Of a stretch of DNA of 22,340 nucleotides, positions 15,693-22,340 are shown piece by piece. The first letter of the stretch is position 1; each line of letters starts with the position of its first letter. Under the pieces are notes generated by a model, which made no database searches, had not been told where the DNA came from, and was given only the letters and a program-made list of their open reading frames with translations. A program made the position numbers and the translations under genes. Source of the DNA: an uncultured Clostridia bacterium. Its GTDB lineage: Bacteria > Bacillota > Clostridia > UBA1381. Where the stretch lies: the NCBI GenBank assembly GCA_934487205.1, contig CAKSRS010000044.1, positions 1-22,340 of the forward strand, given 5' to 3'.

Positions 15693-17330
15693 ATGCCTAT
15701 TACCGAAATTTTAAAGAAAAACGCGGATTTCTACCCCGGCGACACCGCTTTGGTGGAAATCAACCCTCAGCTTGAGGGACAGGAACACATCACATGGCGC
15801 GAGTATGCACTTATCGAGTCACGCCGCGGTGAAGCATACCGCAAGGAAATAACATGGAGCGATTTCAACAAAAAAGCGAACCGCTTTGCAAATCTGCTTT
15901 TATCGCGCGGCGTAAAAAAGGGTGACAAGGTAGCAATTCTGCTGATGAACTGCATCGAATGGCTGCCGATTTACTTCGGAATTTTAAAGACAGGCGCGCT
16001 GGCAGTACCCCTTAATTATCGCTACACTGCGGACGAAATTAAATATTGTCTGAACCTTTCCGATGCAGAAACAATCATTTTCGGCGCGGAATTTACCGGG
16101 CGAATTGAGGAAATTTACGACCGCACGCCAAAGGTAAAAATGTGGCTGTATGCCGGCGGGGACTGTCCGACATTTGCGGAAAGCTATGATCGTCTCGTCA
16201 CTTACTGCTCATCAAAAGCACCCGACATCAAGCTTACCGACGCGGACGAGGCGGCAATCTATTTCTCTTCGGGAACGACGGGATTTCCGAAGGCAATCGT
16301 ACATAATCATGAAAGTCTTATGCACGCTGCCCTTACCGAGCAGAACCATCACTCTCAGACAAAGGACGACGTATTTTTATGTATACCTCCCCTTTATCAC
16401 ACGGGCGCAAAAATGCACTGGTTCGGCAGTTTTCTTGTAGGCGGAAAATCGGTGCTGCTCAAAGGAATAAAGCCCGAATGGATTTTAAAAGCCGTTTCGG
16501 ACGAGCATTGCACCATCGTGTGGCTGCTTGTTCCCTGGGCACAGGATATCCTTGACGCAATCGACCGCGGCGACGTTAATCCCGCCGACTATGAGCTGTC
16601 GCAATGGCGGCTGATGCACATAGGCGCACAGCCCGTTCCGCCCAGCCTTATCAATCGCTGGCAGAAACAATTTCCCAATCAGCAATACGATACAAACTAC
16701 GGTCTTTCCGAATCCATCGGTCCCGGCTGCGTTCATCTGGGCGTTGAAAATATTCACAAAGTCGGCGCAATAGGAAAAGCCGGTTACGGCTGGCAAGTGC
16801 GTATCGTGGACGAAAATCATAACACCGTTAAGCGCGGCGACGTCGGCGAACTTGCCGTCAAAGGCCCCGGCGTTATGAATTGCTATTACAAAGACGAAAA
16901 AGCAACCGAAGAAGTATTATCGGACGGCTGGCTTTTCACCGGTGATATGGCACGGGAGGACGAGGACGGATTTATCTACCTTGTCGACCGCAAAAAGGAC
17001 GTCATTATATCCGGCGGTGAAAACCTGTATCCCGTTCAGATTGAGGACTTCCTTCGCAATAACGGCAAAATCAAAGACGTTGCGGTCATCGGTATTCCGG
17101 ACAGCCGTCTCGGTGAAATAGCCGCCGCGGTTGTTGAGGTAAAAGACGGCGAAACCATGACAGAAGAAGAACTTGACGATTTTTGCCGCGATTTGCCGCG
17201 TTACAAAAGACCGCGCAAGATTATTTTTGCAAAAGTTCCGCGCAACCCCACGGGTAAAATCGAAAAGCCGAAACTGCGCGAAATGTACGGCGCAAAATCT
17301 GTTGTTGCACACGAAAACGAAATTGAGTAA
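15693..17330 (+). CDS. AMP-forming acyl/aryl-CoA synthetase
   Basis: A 545-residue class I adenylate-forming ligase that activates a carboxylic acid with ATP and CoA. The core motifs are present: P-loop FSSGTTGFPKA (191-201), YGLSE (336-340), GWLFTGDMA (412-420), DRKKDVIISGGEN (432-444) and the C-terminal catalytic Lys522 in NPTGKIEKPKLRE. The N-terminal part carries an extra stretch (about 30-50) between the first helices. The start follows AAAAAAGGAG. It is the first gene behind the T-box and is followed after 12 bases by iorA, so its acid is likely connected with the IOR reaction (arylacetate or a related acid). Substrate class cannot be fixed from sequence, and a medium-chain or branched acid is possible. 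Confidence 0.93.
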   Translation: MPITEILKKNADFYPGDTALVEINPQLEGQEHITWREYALIESRRGEAYRKEITWSDFNKKANRFANLLLSRGVKKGDKVAILLMNCIEWLPIYFGILKTGALAVPLNYRYTADEIKYCLNLSDAETIIFGAEFTGRIEEIYDRTPKVKMWLYAGGDCPTFAESYDRLVTYCSSKAPDIKLTDADEAAIYFSSGTTGFPKAIVHNHESLMHAALTEQNHHSQTKDDVFLCIPPLYHTGAKMHWFGSFLVGGKSVLLKGIKPEWILKAVSDEHCTIVWLLVPWAQDILDAIDRGDVNPADYELSQWRLMHIGAQPVPPSLINRWQKQFPNQQYDTNYGLSESIGPGCVHLGVENIHKVGAIGKAGYGWQVRIVDENHNTVKRGDVGELAVKGPGVMNCYYKDEKATEEVLSDGWLFTGDMAREDEDGFIYLVDRKKDVIISGGENLYPVQIEDFLRNNGKIKDVAVIGIPDSRLGEIAAAVVEVKDGETMTEEELDDFCRDLPRYKRPRKIIFAKVPRNPTGKIEKPKLREMYGAKSVVAHENEIE

Positions 17331-17342
17331 AGGAGATTTTAT

Positions 17343-19079
17343 ATGAAGAAATTAATGCTCGGCAACGCTGCCGCTGCGCAAGGCGCATATGAGGCGGGCG
17401 TACGCGTTGTTGCCTCATACCCCGGTACTCCGAGTACCGAAATCACCGAAAATATGGTGAAATATGATGATGTATATGTTGAATGGTCGCCAAATGAAAA
17501 GGTCGCGGCGGAAGTAGCAATAGGCGCGTCAATCGGCGGCGCAAGAGCCATGTCCTGTATGAAACACGTCGGATTGAACGTTATGGCAGACCCCGTTTTC
17601 ACCGCCGCATATACCGGCGTAAACGGCGGGCTTGTGCTGTGCGTTGCAGACGACCCCGGCATGCATTCCTCGCAGAATGAACAGGATTCGCGCCACTATG
17701 CAAAAGCGTCGAAAACAGCGATGCTGGAACCTTCCAATTCGCAGGAATGTAAAGAATTTACGCGCCGCGCATTCGAACTTTCCGAACAGTTCGACACACC
17801 GTTTTTTATCCGTTTGTCAACGCGTGTTTCGCACTCGCAAAGCATGGTCGAAATCGGCGAAAGAGAAAATGTTGAACTTAAGCCTTACGAAAAAAATGTG
17901 CCCAAATACGTTATGATGCCGGCAATGGCGGTAAAACGCCATGTCGTTGTGGAAGAACGCACAAAAAAACTTATTGAATTTGCAGAAACCTGTGATTTTA
18001 ACAAAATCGAAATGAACGATTCAAAAATCGGCGTAATAACCTCCGGCATATCGCATATGTACGCAAAAGAGGCACTTGGTGACAATGTCAGCTATTTAAA
18101 GCTCGGCATGGTATATCCCTTACCCGAAAAGCTTATCCGCGATTTTGCGGCTAAGGTTGACAAGCTTTATGTAATTGAAGAACTCGACCCGGTAATAGAA
18201 ACGCATTGCAAGGCGCTGGGCATAGATGTAATCGGCAAGGAAGTTTTCACGCTTTTGGGCGAATACACCCCGGCAATGATAAAAAAAGCAATTCTCGGCG
18301 AAAACGCTCCCGAATCGGCTGAAATCGATGAACAGATTCCTTCCCGTCCGCCGGTGCTTTGTCCCGGCTGTCCGCACCGCGGCACATTCTACGTGCTAAA
18401 AAAGCTCGGTCTCACCGTATCGGGCGATATCGGCTGCTACACCCTGGGCGCGGTTGCACCGCTTGCAAGCGTCGACACAACAATCTGCATGGGCGCGTCC
18501 GTTTCGGCGGCTTTGGGCATGGCAAAAGCACGTGGCAGCGAATTTAACAAAAGGCTTGTTTCGGTTATCGGCGATTCCACATTTATTCATTCCGGAATAA
18601 CGGGATTAATTGATATCGTATACAACAAAGGCGCCAATACCGTAATAATCCTTGACAATTCCATCACGGGAATGACGGGGCACCAGGATAACCCCACAAC
18701 AGGCAAAACTATCCGCGGTGAGGCAACAAAACAGGTCGACCTGCTTGCGCTTTGCAAGGCTGTCGGCATAGAACACGTGACGGTTGCCGACCCGTTCGAC
18801 CTTAAAAACTTCGAATCGGTAGTTAAAACCGAAGTTCAGCGTGATGAACCGTCGGTTATCATTGCGCAAAGACCCTGTGCGCTGCTCAAATATGTTAAAT
18901 ATTCCGGTCATTGCACCATCAGCGACAAGTGCAAAAAATGCAAAATGTGCATGAAACTCGGCTGCCCCGCCATATCGGAAACAGCCGAAGGCGGCGTGAA
19001 GATAGATTTGACGCAGTGCAATGGCTGCGGACTCTGCGTGAACGTATGTCCGTTTGACGCAATAGTAAAGGAGGACTAA
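17343..19079 (+). CDS. iorA: Indolepyruvate:ferredoxin oxidoreductase, alpha subunit
   Basis: A 578-residue thiamine-diphosphate and iron-sulfur protein. With IorB it interconverts aryl-pyruvates plus CoA with arylacetyl-CoA, CO2 and reduced ferredoxin. The N-terminal pyrimidine-binding part has the family's long block SPNEKVAAEVAIGASIGGAR (49-68), followed by MKHVGLN, ADDPGMHSSQNEQDSR and LEPSNSQE. The middle to C-terminal TPP domain has GDIGCYTLG, MGASVSAALGMA and GDSTF...DNSITGMTG. The tail holds two cluster motifs: CKKCKMCMKLGCP (CxxCxxCx4CP) and CNGCGLCVNVCP (CxxCxxCx3CP). The length is normal. AAGGAG precedes it. The enzyme is oxygen-sensitive, so the cell is an anaerobe. In methanogens the same enzyme can work reductively to make aromatic amino acids, and the T-box here favours that reading. 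Confidence 0.97.
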   Translation: MKKLMLGNAAAAQGAYEAGVRVVASYPGTPSTEITENMVKYDDVYVEWSPNEKVAAEVAIGASIGGARAMSCMKHVGLNVMADPVFTAAYTGVNGGLVLCVADDPGMHSSQNEQDSRHYAKASKTAMLEPSNSQECKEFTRRAFELSEQFDTPFFIRLSTRVSHSQSMVEIGERENVELKPYEKNVPKYVMMPAMAVKRHVVVEERTKKLIEFAETCDFNKIEMNDSKIGVITSGISHMYAKEALGDNVSYLKLGMVYPLPEKLIRDFAAKVDKLYVIEELDPVIETHCKALGIDVIGKEVFTLLGEYTPAMIKKAILGENAPESAEIDEQIPSRPPVLCPGCPHRGTFYVLKKLGLTVSGDIGCYTLGAVAPLASVDTTICMGASVSAALGMAKARGSEFNKRLVSVIGDSTFIHSGITGLIDIVYNKGANTVIILDNSITGMTGHQDNPTTGKTIRGEATKQVDLLALCKAVGIEHVTVADPFDLKNFESVVKTEVQRDEPSVIIAQRPCALLKYVKYSGHCTISDKCKKCKMCMKLGCPAISETAEGGVKIDLTQCNGCGLCVNVCPFDAIVKED

Positions 19080-19082
19080 GGC

Positions 19083-19649
19083 ATGACGAAAAATATTATG
19101 ATAGTCGGTGTCGGCGGCCAGGGAACTCTGCTTGCCAGCCGTATCCTCGGCAACACCGTTATAAATGAAGGCTATGACGTTAAGGTATCCGAAGTGCATG
19201 GCATGAGTCAGCGCGGCGGAAGTGTTGTTACTTACGTAAAATACGGCGACGCCGTTTATTCGCCCATTATAGACCGCGGCGAAGCGGATATTATCCTTGC
19301 ATTTGAAATGCTCGAGGCATACCGCGCAATGCCCTACCTCAAAAATGGCGGAAAAATAATTGTAAATACCCAGGAAATCGACCCGATGCCGGTTATAACG
19401 GGCGCCATGAAATATCCGACGGATATCATGCAGAAGATGTCGGACAAGGTTCACGTAATTCCCGTTGACGCTCTTTCGGCGGCAATTTCCGCGGGCAATC
19501 AAAAATCGGTAAACGTGGTATTAATCGGCGTTATGGCGAAAAGCACCGATATCCCGTACGAAAAATGGGTGGAAACAATAAAAACAACAGTTCCCGAAAA
19601 ATTCTTAGCTGTGAACCTTAAAGCTTTTGATCTTGGTTATAGTTTATAA
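19083..19649 (+). CDS. iorB: Indolepyruvate:ferredoxin oxidoreductase, beta subunit
   Basis: A 188-residue gamma-type domain subunit of the 2-oxoacid:ferredoxin oxidoreductase family, partner of IorA. The N-terminus IMIVGVGGQGTLLASRILG, followed by VSEVHGMSQRGGSV (about 36-49), is diagnostic. The length matches the family (about 190). It starts 3 bases after the iorA stop, with GGAGG inside the end of iorA, so the two subunits are translationally coupled as expected for a heteromeric complex. Confidence 0.97.
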   Translation: MTKNIMIVGVGGQGTLLASRILGNTVINEGYDVKVSEVHGMSQRGGSVVTYVKYGDAVYSPIIDRGEADIILAFEMLEAYRAMPYLKNGGKIIVNTQEIDPMPVITGAMKYPTDIMQKMSDKVHVIPVDALSAAISAGNQKSVNVVLIGVMAKSTDIPYEKWVETIKTTVPEKFLAVNLKAFDLGYSL

Positions 19650-19666
19650 ACACGGAGGTGATTCCA

Positions 19667-20971
19667 TTGGCTATGTGGCAAAAAGAAATTGAAACAATGC
19701 CGCGCAGCGAGTTAAAAAAGCTGCAGAGCGAGCGCCTTATTTGGCAAGTCGACAGAATGTATGAAAATGTGGAGCTTTTCCGCAAGAGAATGGACGAAAA
19801 GGGGTTAAAGCCTTCCGATATCAAATCGGTTGACGACCTCGGAAAACTTCCCTTCTCCTATAAACAGGACTTACGCGATTATTATCCGTACGGACTTTTC
19901 GCTGTTCCCACCGACGAAATCGTGCGTGTCCACGCGTCAAGCGGCACAACCGGCAAAAAAATTGTTGTCGGCTACACGAAAAAGGATATTGAAAACTGGG
20001 ATAACTGCATGGCGCGAATGATGACCGCCATCGGTCTTACAAACAAGGATTTTGTACAGGTTTCCTTCGGATACGGACTGTTTACCGGCGGGTTCGGCGC
20101 GCATAACGGCGCAGAAAAAATCGGCGCAACGGTAATCCCGGTATCATCGGGAAACACCCATAATCAAATTCAGACTATGGTTGATTTCAAGTCAACGGCA
20201 TTGTGCTGCACCCCTTCATACGCCATGTATCTCGGCGAAGCCGTTGAAGAAGAAGGACTTACCGACAAGCTCAGTCTTAAGGTCGGGATTTTCGGCGCAG
20301 AACCGTGGACGGAAGATATGCGGCACGCTATCGAAAACAAACTGCACATAAAAGCCTACGACATTTACGGTCTATCGGAAATCATGGGGCCGGGCGTCGC
20401 ATGCGAATGCAGCGAGCAATCCGGCATGCATGTATGGGAAGATATGTTTATTCCCGAAATTATCGACCCGGAAACGGAAGAAGTTCTCCCCTACGGTGAG
20501 CAGGGCGAACTTGTATTCACCACAATCACAAAGGAAGGTTTTCCGCTTATCCGCTACCGCACGCGCGACATATGCACACTGATTGCCGAGCCGTGCAAAT
20601 GCGGCAGAACGCATATCCGCATGAAGAAACCGTGCGGCAGAAGCGATGACATGCTGATTATACGTGGTGTAAATGTATTCCCGAGCCAGATTGAGGAAGT
20701 TCTCTTAAAAACGGGCGGCGGAATTACACCGAATTATCAGATTATTGTTGACCGCGTGAATAATAACGATACATTTGACATAAATGTTGAAATGAATGAG
20801 AATCTGTTTGCCGATGATGTCCGCTCGGTTGAAAACCTTGAAAAAGGCATTACGGCAAAACTGCGCGAGGTTTTGGGCATAGGCGCAAAGGTTCACCTTG
20901 TCAATCCGAAATCCATTGAGCGTAGTGAGGGAAAAGCAAAGCGCGTTATTGACAGACGTCATTTAAAATAA
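19667..20971 (+). CDS. paaK: Phenylacetate-CoA ligase family protein (arylacetate activation)
   Basis: A 434-residue PaaK-type AMP-forming ligase: arylacetate + ATP + CoA to arylacetyl-CoA. Motifs: HASSGTTGKKIVVGYT (89-104), YGLSEIMGPGV (234-244), RYRTRDICTL (297-306), a Cys pair in CKCGR (310-314), GRSDDMLIIRGVNVFPSQIE (324-343), then the small C-terminal domain. I start it at TTG 19667, 8 bases after the strong GGAGG at 19654-19658; the first ATG (19673) is 14 bases away and a GTG at 19658 lies inside the ribosome site. It follows iorB by 17 bases and precedes an ACT protein, a frequent arrangement with IOR genes. The product, arylacetyl-CoA, is exactly the IOR substrate in the reductive direction. 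Confidence 0.93.
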   Translation: MAMWQKEIETMPRSELKKLQSERLIWQVDRMYENVELFRKRMDEKGLKPSDIKSVDDLGKLPFSYKQDLRDYYPYGLFAVPTDEIVRVHASSGTTGKKIVVGYTKKDIENWDNCMARMMTAIGLTNKDFVQVSFGYGLFTGGFGAHNGAEKIGATVIPVSSGNTHNQIQTMVDFKSTALCCTPSYAMYLGEAVEEEGLTDKLSLKVGIFGAEPWTEDMRHAIENKLHIKAYDIYGLSEIMGPGVACECSEQSGMHVWEDMFIPEIIDPETEEVLPYGEQGELVFTTITKEGFPLIRYRTRDICTLIAEPCKCGRTHIRMKKPCGRSDDMLIIRGVNVFPSQIEEVLLKTGGGITPNYQIIVDRVNNNDTFDINVEMNENLFADDVRSVENLEKGITAKLREVLGIGAKVHLVNPKSIERSEGKAKRVIDRRHLK

Positions 20972-20986
20972 GAAGGGAGCGATTTT

Positions 20987-21418
20987 ATGCTGATTAAACA
21001 GCTTTCCGTATTCATTGAAAACAAACCCGGCAGACTCGCCGCAATTTTGGAGGAACTCGGCAAACATAATATAGATATAAGTGCTCTGTCGCTTGCAGAT
21101 ACGTCGGAGTACGGCATCTTACGCCTAATCGTCAGCAACCCGGATGACGCAGCGGAAGTTTTGAAAAATTCGGGGGTAGTTGTCAAGCTGACAAATGTCC
21201 TTGCCATCGCTATCGACGATACGCCCGGCGGGCTTTCGCGCATACTTTCGATTTTTGTAAAAAATTCGATTAACGTCGATTATATGTACGCATTTGTCGG
21301 AAAGGTCACCTCAAAAGCGTTGACCGTCATAAAAGTTTCCGACCCGGAACTTGCCGAAAAGGCGCTGTCTGCACTTGACATAAGCACAGTCAATCCAAAA
21401 GATATTTACAGACTGTAG
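20987..21418 (+). CDS. Two-ACT-domain amino-acid-binding protein
   Basis: A 143-residue protein made of two ACT domains and nothing else: residues about 1-70 (SVFIENKPGRLAAILEEL...) and about 71-143 (IAIDDTPGGLSRILSIF...), each with the (N/D)xPGxL turn that binds amino acids in this fold. Such free ACT proteins commonly sit beside paaK and ior genes. It probably senses an aromatic amino acid and could adjust the ligase or IOR, but no target is known. GGGAG precedes the ATG; it follows paaK by 15 bases. Confidence 0.93.
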   Translation: MLIKQLSVFIENKPGRLAAILEELGKHNIDISALSLADTSEYGILRLIVSNPDDAAEVLKNSGVVVKLTNVLAIAIDDTPGGLSRILSIFVKNSINVDYMYAFVGKVTSKALTVIKVSDPELAEKALSALDISTVNPKDIYRL

Positions 21419-21436
21419 ACTAATCGGAGGAAATGT

Positions 21437-22111
21437 ATGAAAAAAGAACGACTTACCGCATTTGCAAGTATTTTTATACTTCTTGCGTTTGCGCTTATAC
21501 TTATATTCCCGCAAAGCCGCGAAATTTTCAAAACGGCGTCGGGAACTCACCCGTTTATAATGGGATTTATCAAATTTGCACTTATGGCAACCGTAGGCGA
21601 AATCATTGCGCTGCGCATTTCAAAAAAGGCGTGGAATATTCCGTCATTCGTCGGATTACGTGCGCTAATTTGGGGATTAATCGGCATCGCCATAACCTTC
21701 ATGATGAAAACTTATGCCGGCGGAGTATCTGTTTTAACATCGCAGAACTCCGTCACAGGTGCATCGCCTCTGCTGTTCGCCGGCGAAAACGGTACATTAC
21801 TGAACAAATTTTTAACCGCATTCTACACAAGCGCAATTATGAATTTAACTTTCGGACCCACATTTATGGCATTTCACAAATGCACCGACAAATGTCTGGA
21901 ACTGAAAGCACAAGGCAAACCGCATAAAGCGCTTGATGCGGTTTCTGCCGTAGAATGGAAGGGTTTTGTCGGATTTACATTGTTCAAAACAATACCAATC
22001 TTTTGGATTCCGGCACACACAATCACCTTTATGCTCCCGGCAGAGTATCAGGTTATAATGGCAGCCGCACTATCGGTTGCTCTGGGAATTATATTAAGTC
22101 TGAAGAAATAG
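21437..22111 (+). CDS. Small polytopic membrane protein, last gene of the T-box operon
   Basis: A 224-residue protein with about five hydrophobic segments: near 7-24, 41-60, 75-95, 130-150 and 170-220. I do not recognise a transporter family with confidence. The C-terminal half (WKGFVGFTLFKTIPIFWIPAH split from the following TITFMLPAEYQVIMAAALSV) has a loose resemblance in rhythm to Mpv17/PMP22 proteins, but this is weak. GGAGG lies 6 bases before the ATG, and the gene follows the ACT gene by 18 bases with no terminator between, so it is in the operon. A role in moving an aromatic compound across the membrane would suit the context but is inference. Confidence 0.82.
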   Translation: MKKERLTAFASIFILLAFALILIFPQSREIFKTASGTHPFIMGFIKFALMATVGEIIALRISKKAWNIPSFVGLRALIWGLIGIAITFMMKTYAGGVSVLTSQNSVTGASPLLFAGENGTLLNKFLTAFYTSAIMNLTFGPTFMAFHKCTDKCLELKAQGKPHKALDAVSAVEWKGFVGFTLFKTIPIFWIPAHTITFMLPAEYQVIMAAALSVALGIILSLKK

Positions 22112-22166
22112 CGCTCATAAAATTATACTTGTTGCAAAAACGATATTTATAATTTCCAAAATATAC

Positions 22167-22195
22167 GGCGTGCAGTTCAAAATGAACTGCACGCC
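22167..22195. repeat. Perfect 13-bp inverted repeat after the last gene
   Basis: GGCGTGCAGTTCA (22167-22179) pairs with TGAACTGCACGCC (22183-22195) around AAA. Neither strand has a following T-run, so it is not a standard terminator. It could protect the 3' end of the transcript or bind a protein. Confidence 0.6.
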
Positions 22196-22206
22196 TCAGA
22201 CTGTCG

Positions 22207-22246
22207 AAAATCCCTGTTTTGCACTATGCAAAGCAGGGATTTTTTT
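22207..22246 (+). terminator. Rho-independent terminator of the T-box/ior operon
   Basis: A 16-bp stem with one U-G pair (22207-22222 with 22228-22243), loop ACTAT, running into seven T residues (22240-22246). The other strand has only four T residues after the stem but might still work for a convergent gene. From here to 22340 no gene can be supported. Confidence 0.93.
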
Positions 22247-22340
22247 GAAAAACTTTGTATTTGCAAAATATATAAAAGTATGCAAATGGTTTTTACGACT
22301 ATTCCACTTCCATTTTGCAAACTTTTTCAGATTCATTGCT

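Noticed and set aside
18606..19502. 298-codon minus-strand open frame across iorA/iorB
   Set aside because: It is a shadow frame antisense to highly conserved IorA and IorB sequence, with no start signals and a composition typical of antisense frames.
19658..19660. GTG at 19658 as the paaK start
   Set aside because: It overlaps the GGAGG ribosome site itself. TTG at 19667 has ideal spacing.
22299..22340. Possible C-terminal end of a minus-strand gene entering from the right (13 codons then TAG)
   Set aside because: Too short to judge; another minus frame is open over the same bases and neither has recognisable protein features.

Overview
The window looks like chromosomal DNA of an anaerobic, Gram-positive Clostridia-type bacterium, probably from the gut or a similar habitat. 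The signs are moderate G+C, strong AGGAGG-type ribosome sites, sigma-A promoters with 17-base spacers, a T-box leader, a ferredoxin-dependent 2-oxoacid oxidoreductase and a signal-anchored GLUG surface protein. No species can be named from this sequence. No insertion sequence, phage gene or CRISPR array was found.

Layout. (1) 1-346: a possible gene start runs off the left edge, then a tRNA-Arg(CCU) with its own consensus promoter and terminator. (2) 363-7010, minus strand: a TetR-family regulator, an MMPL/RND membrane transporter and a 1164-residue surface protein whose gene overlaps the transporter gene. Together they form an envelope efflux or export module. (3) 7152-12903, minus strand: an operon of four genes. 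They are a LeuA-like protein with a degenerate catalytic site, a fusion of a sugar-isomerase-type TIM barrel to an acyl-CoA synthetase, branched-chain aminotransferase, and an amidohydrolase. It is preceded by a 31-codon leader peptide rich in Val/Leu/Ile and a terminator, which is the layout of a translation-coupled attenuator. (4) 13183-15262, minus strand: an AraM-type sn-glycerol-1-phosphate dehydrogenase and an alpha/beta hydrolase. (5) 15386-22111, plus strand: a T-box riboswitch (most likely Tyr specifier UAC), then an acyl-CoA synthetase, IorA, IorB, a PaaK-type aryl-acid CoA ligase, a two-ACT-domain protein and a small membrane protein, closed by a strong terminator.

How it may work together. 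Regions 3 and 5 each carry acid-activating ligases and genes of 2-oxoacid or amino-acid metabolism. Each sits under an RNA leader that should turn the operon on when an amino acid is scarce: branched-chain amino acids for one, tyrosine for the other. That is the logic of biosynthesis or salvage, not of catabolism. The reading I favour is that arylacetates (via the ligases and IorAB run as a reductive carboxylase) and perhaps branched short-chain acids are turned back into 2-oxoacids and then amino acids. The leaders, gene families and motifs are seen in the sequence; the direction of flux and the link between the two operons are inference.

The items most worth follow-up are the LeuA-like protein without the metal-binding HxH, the TIM-barrel/CoA-ligase fusion, the BCAA attenuator and the tyrosine T-box on an ior/paaK operon.
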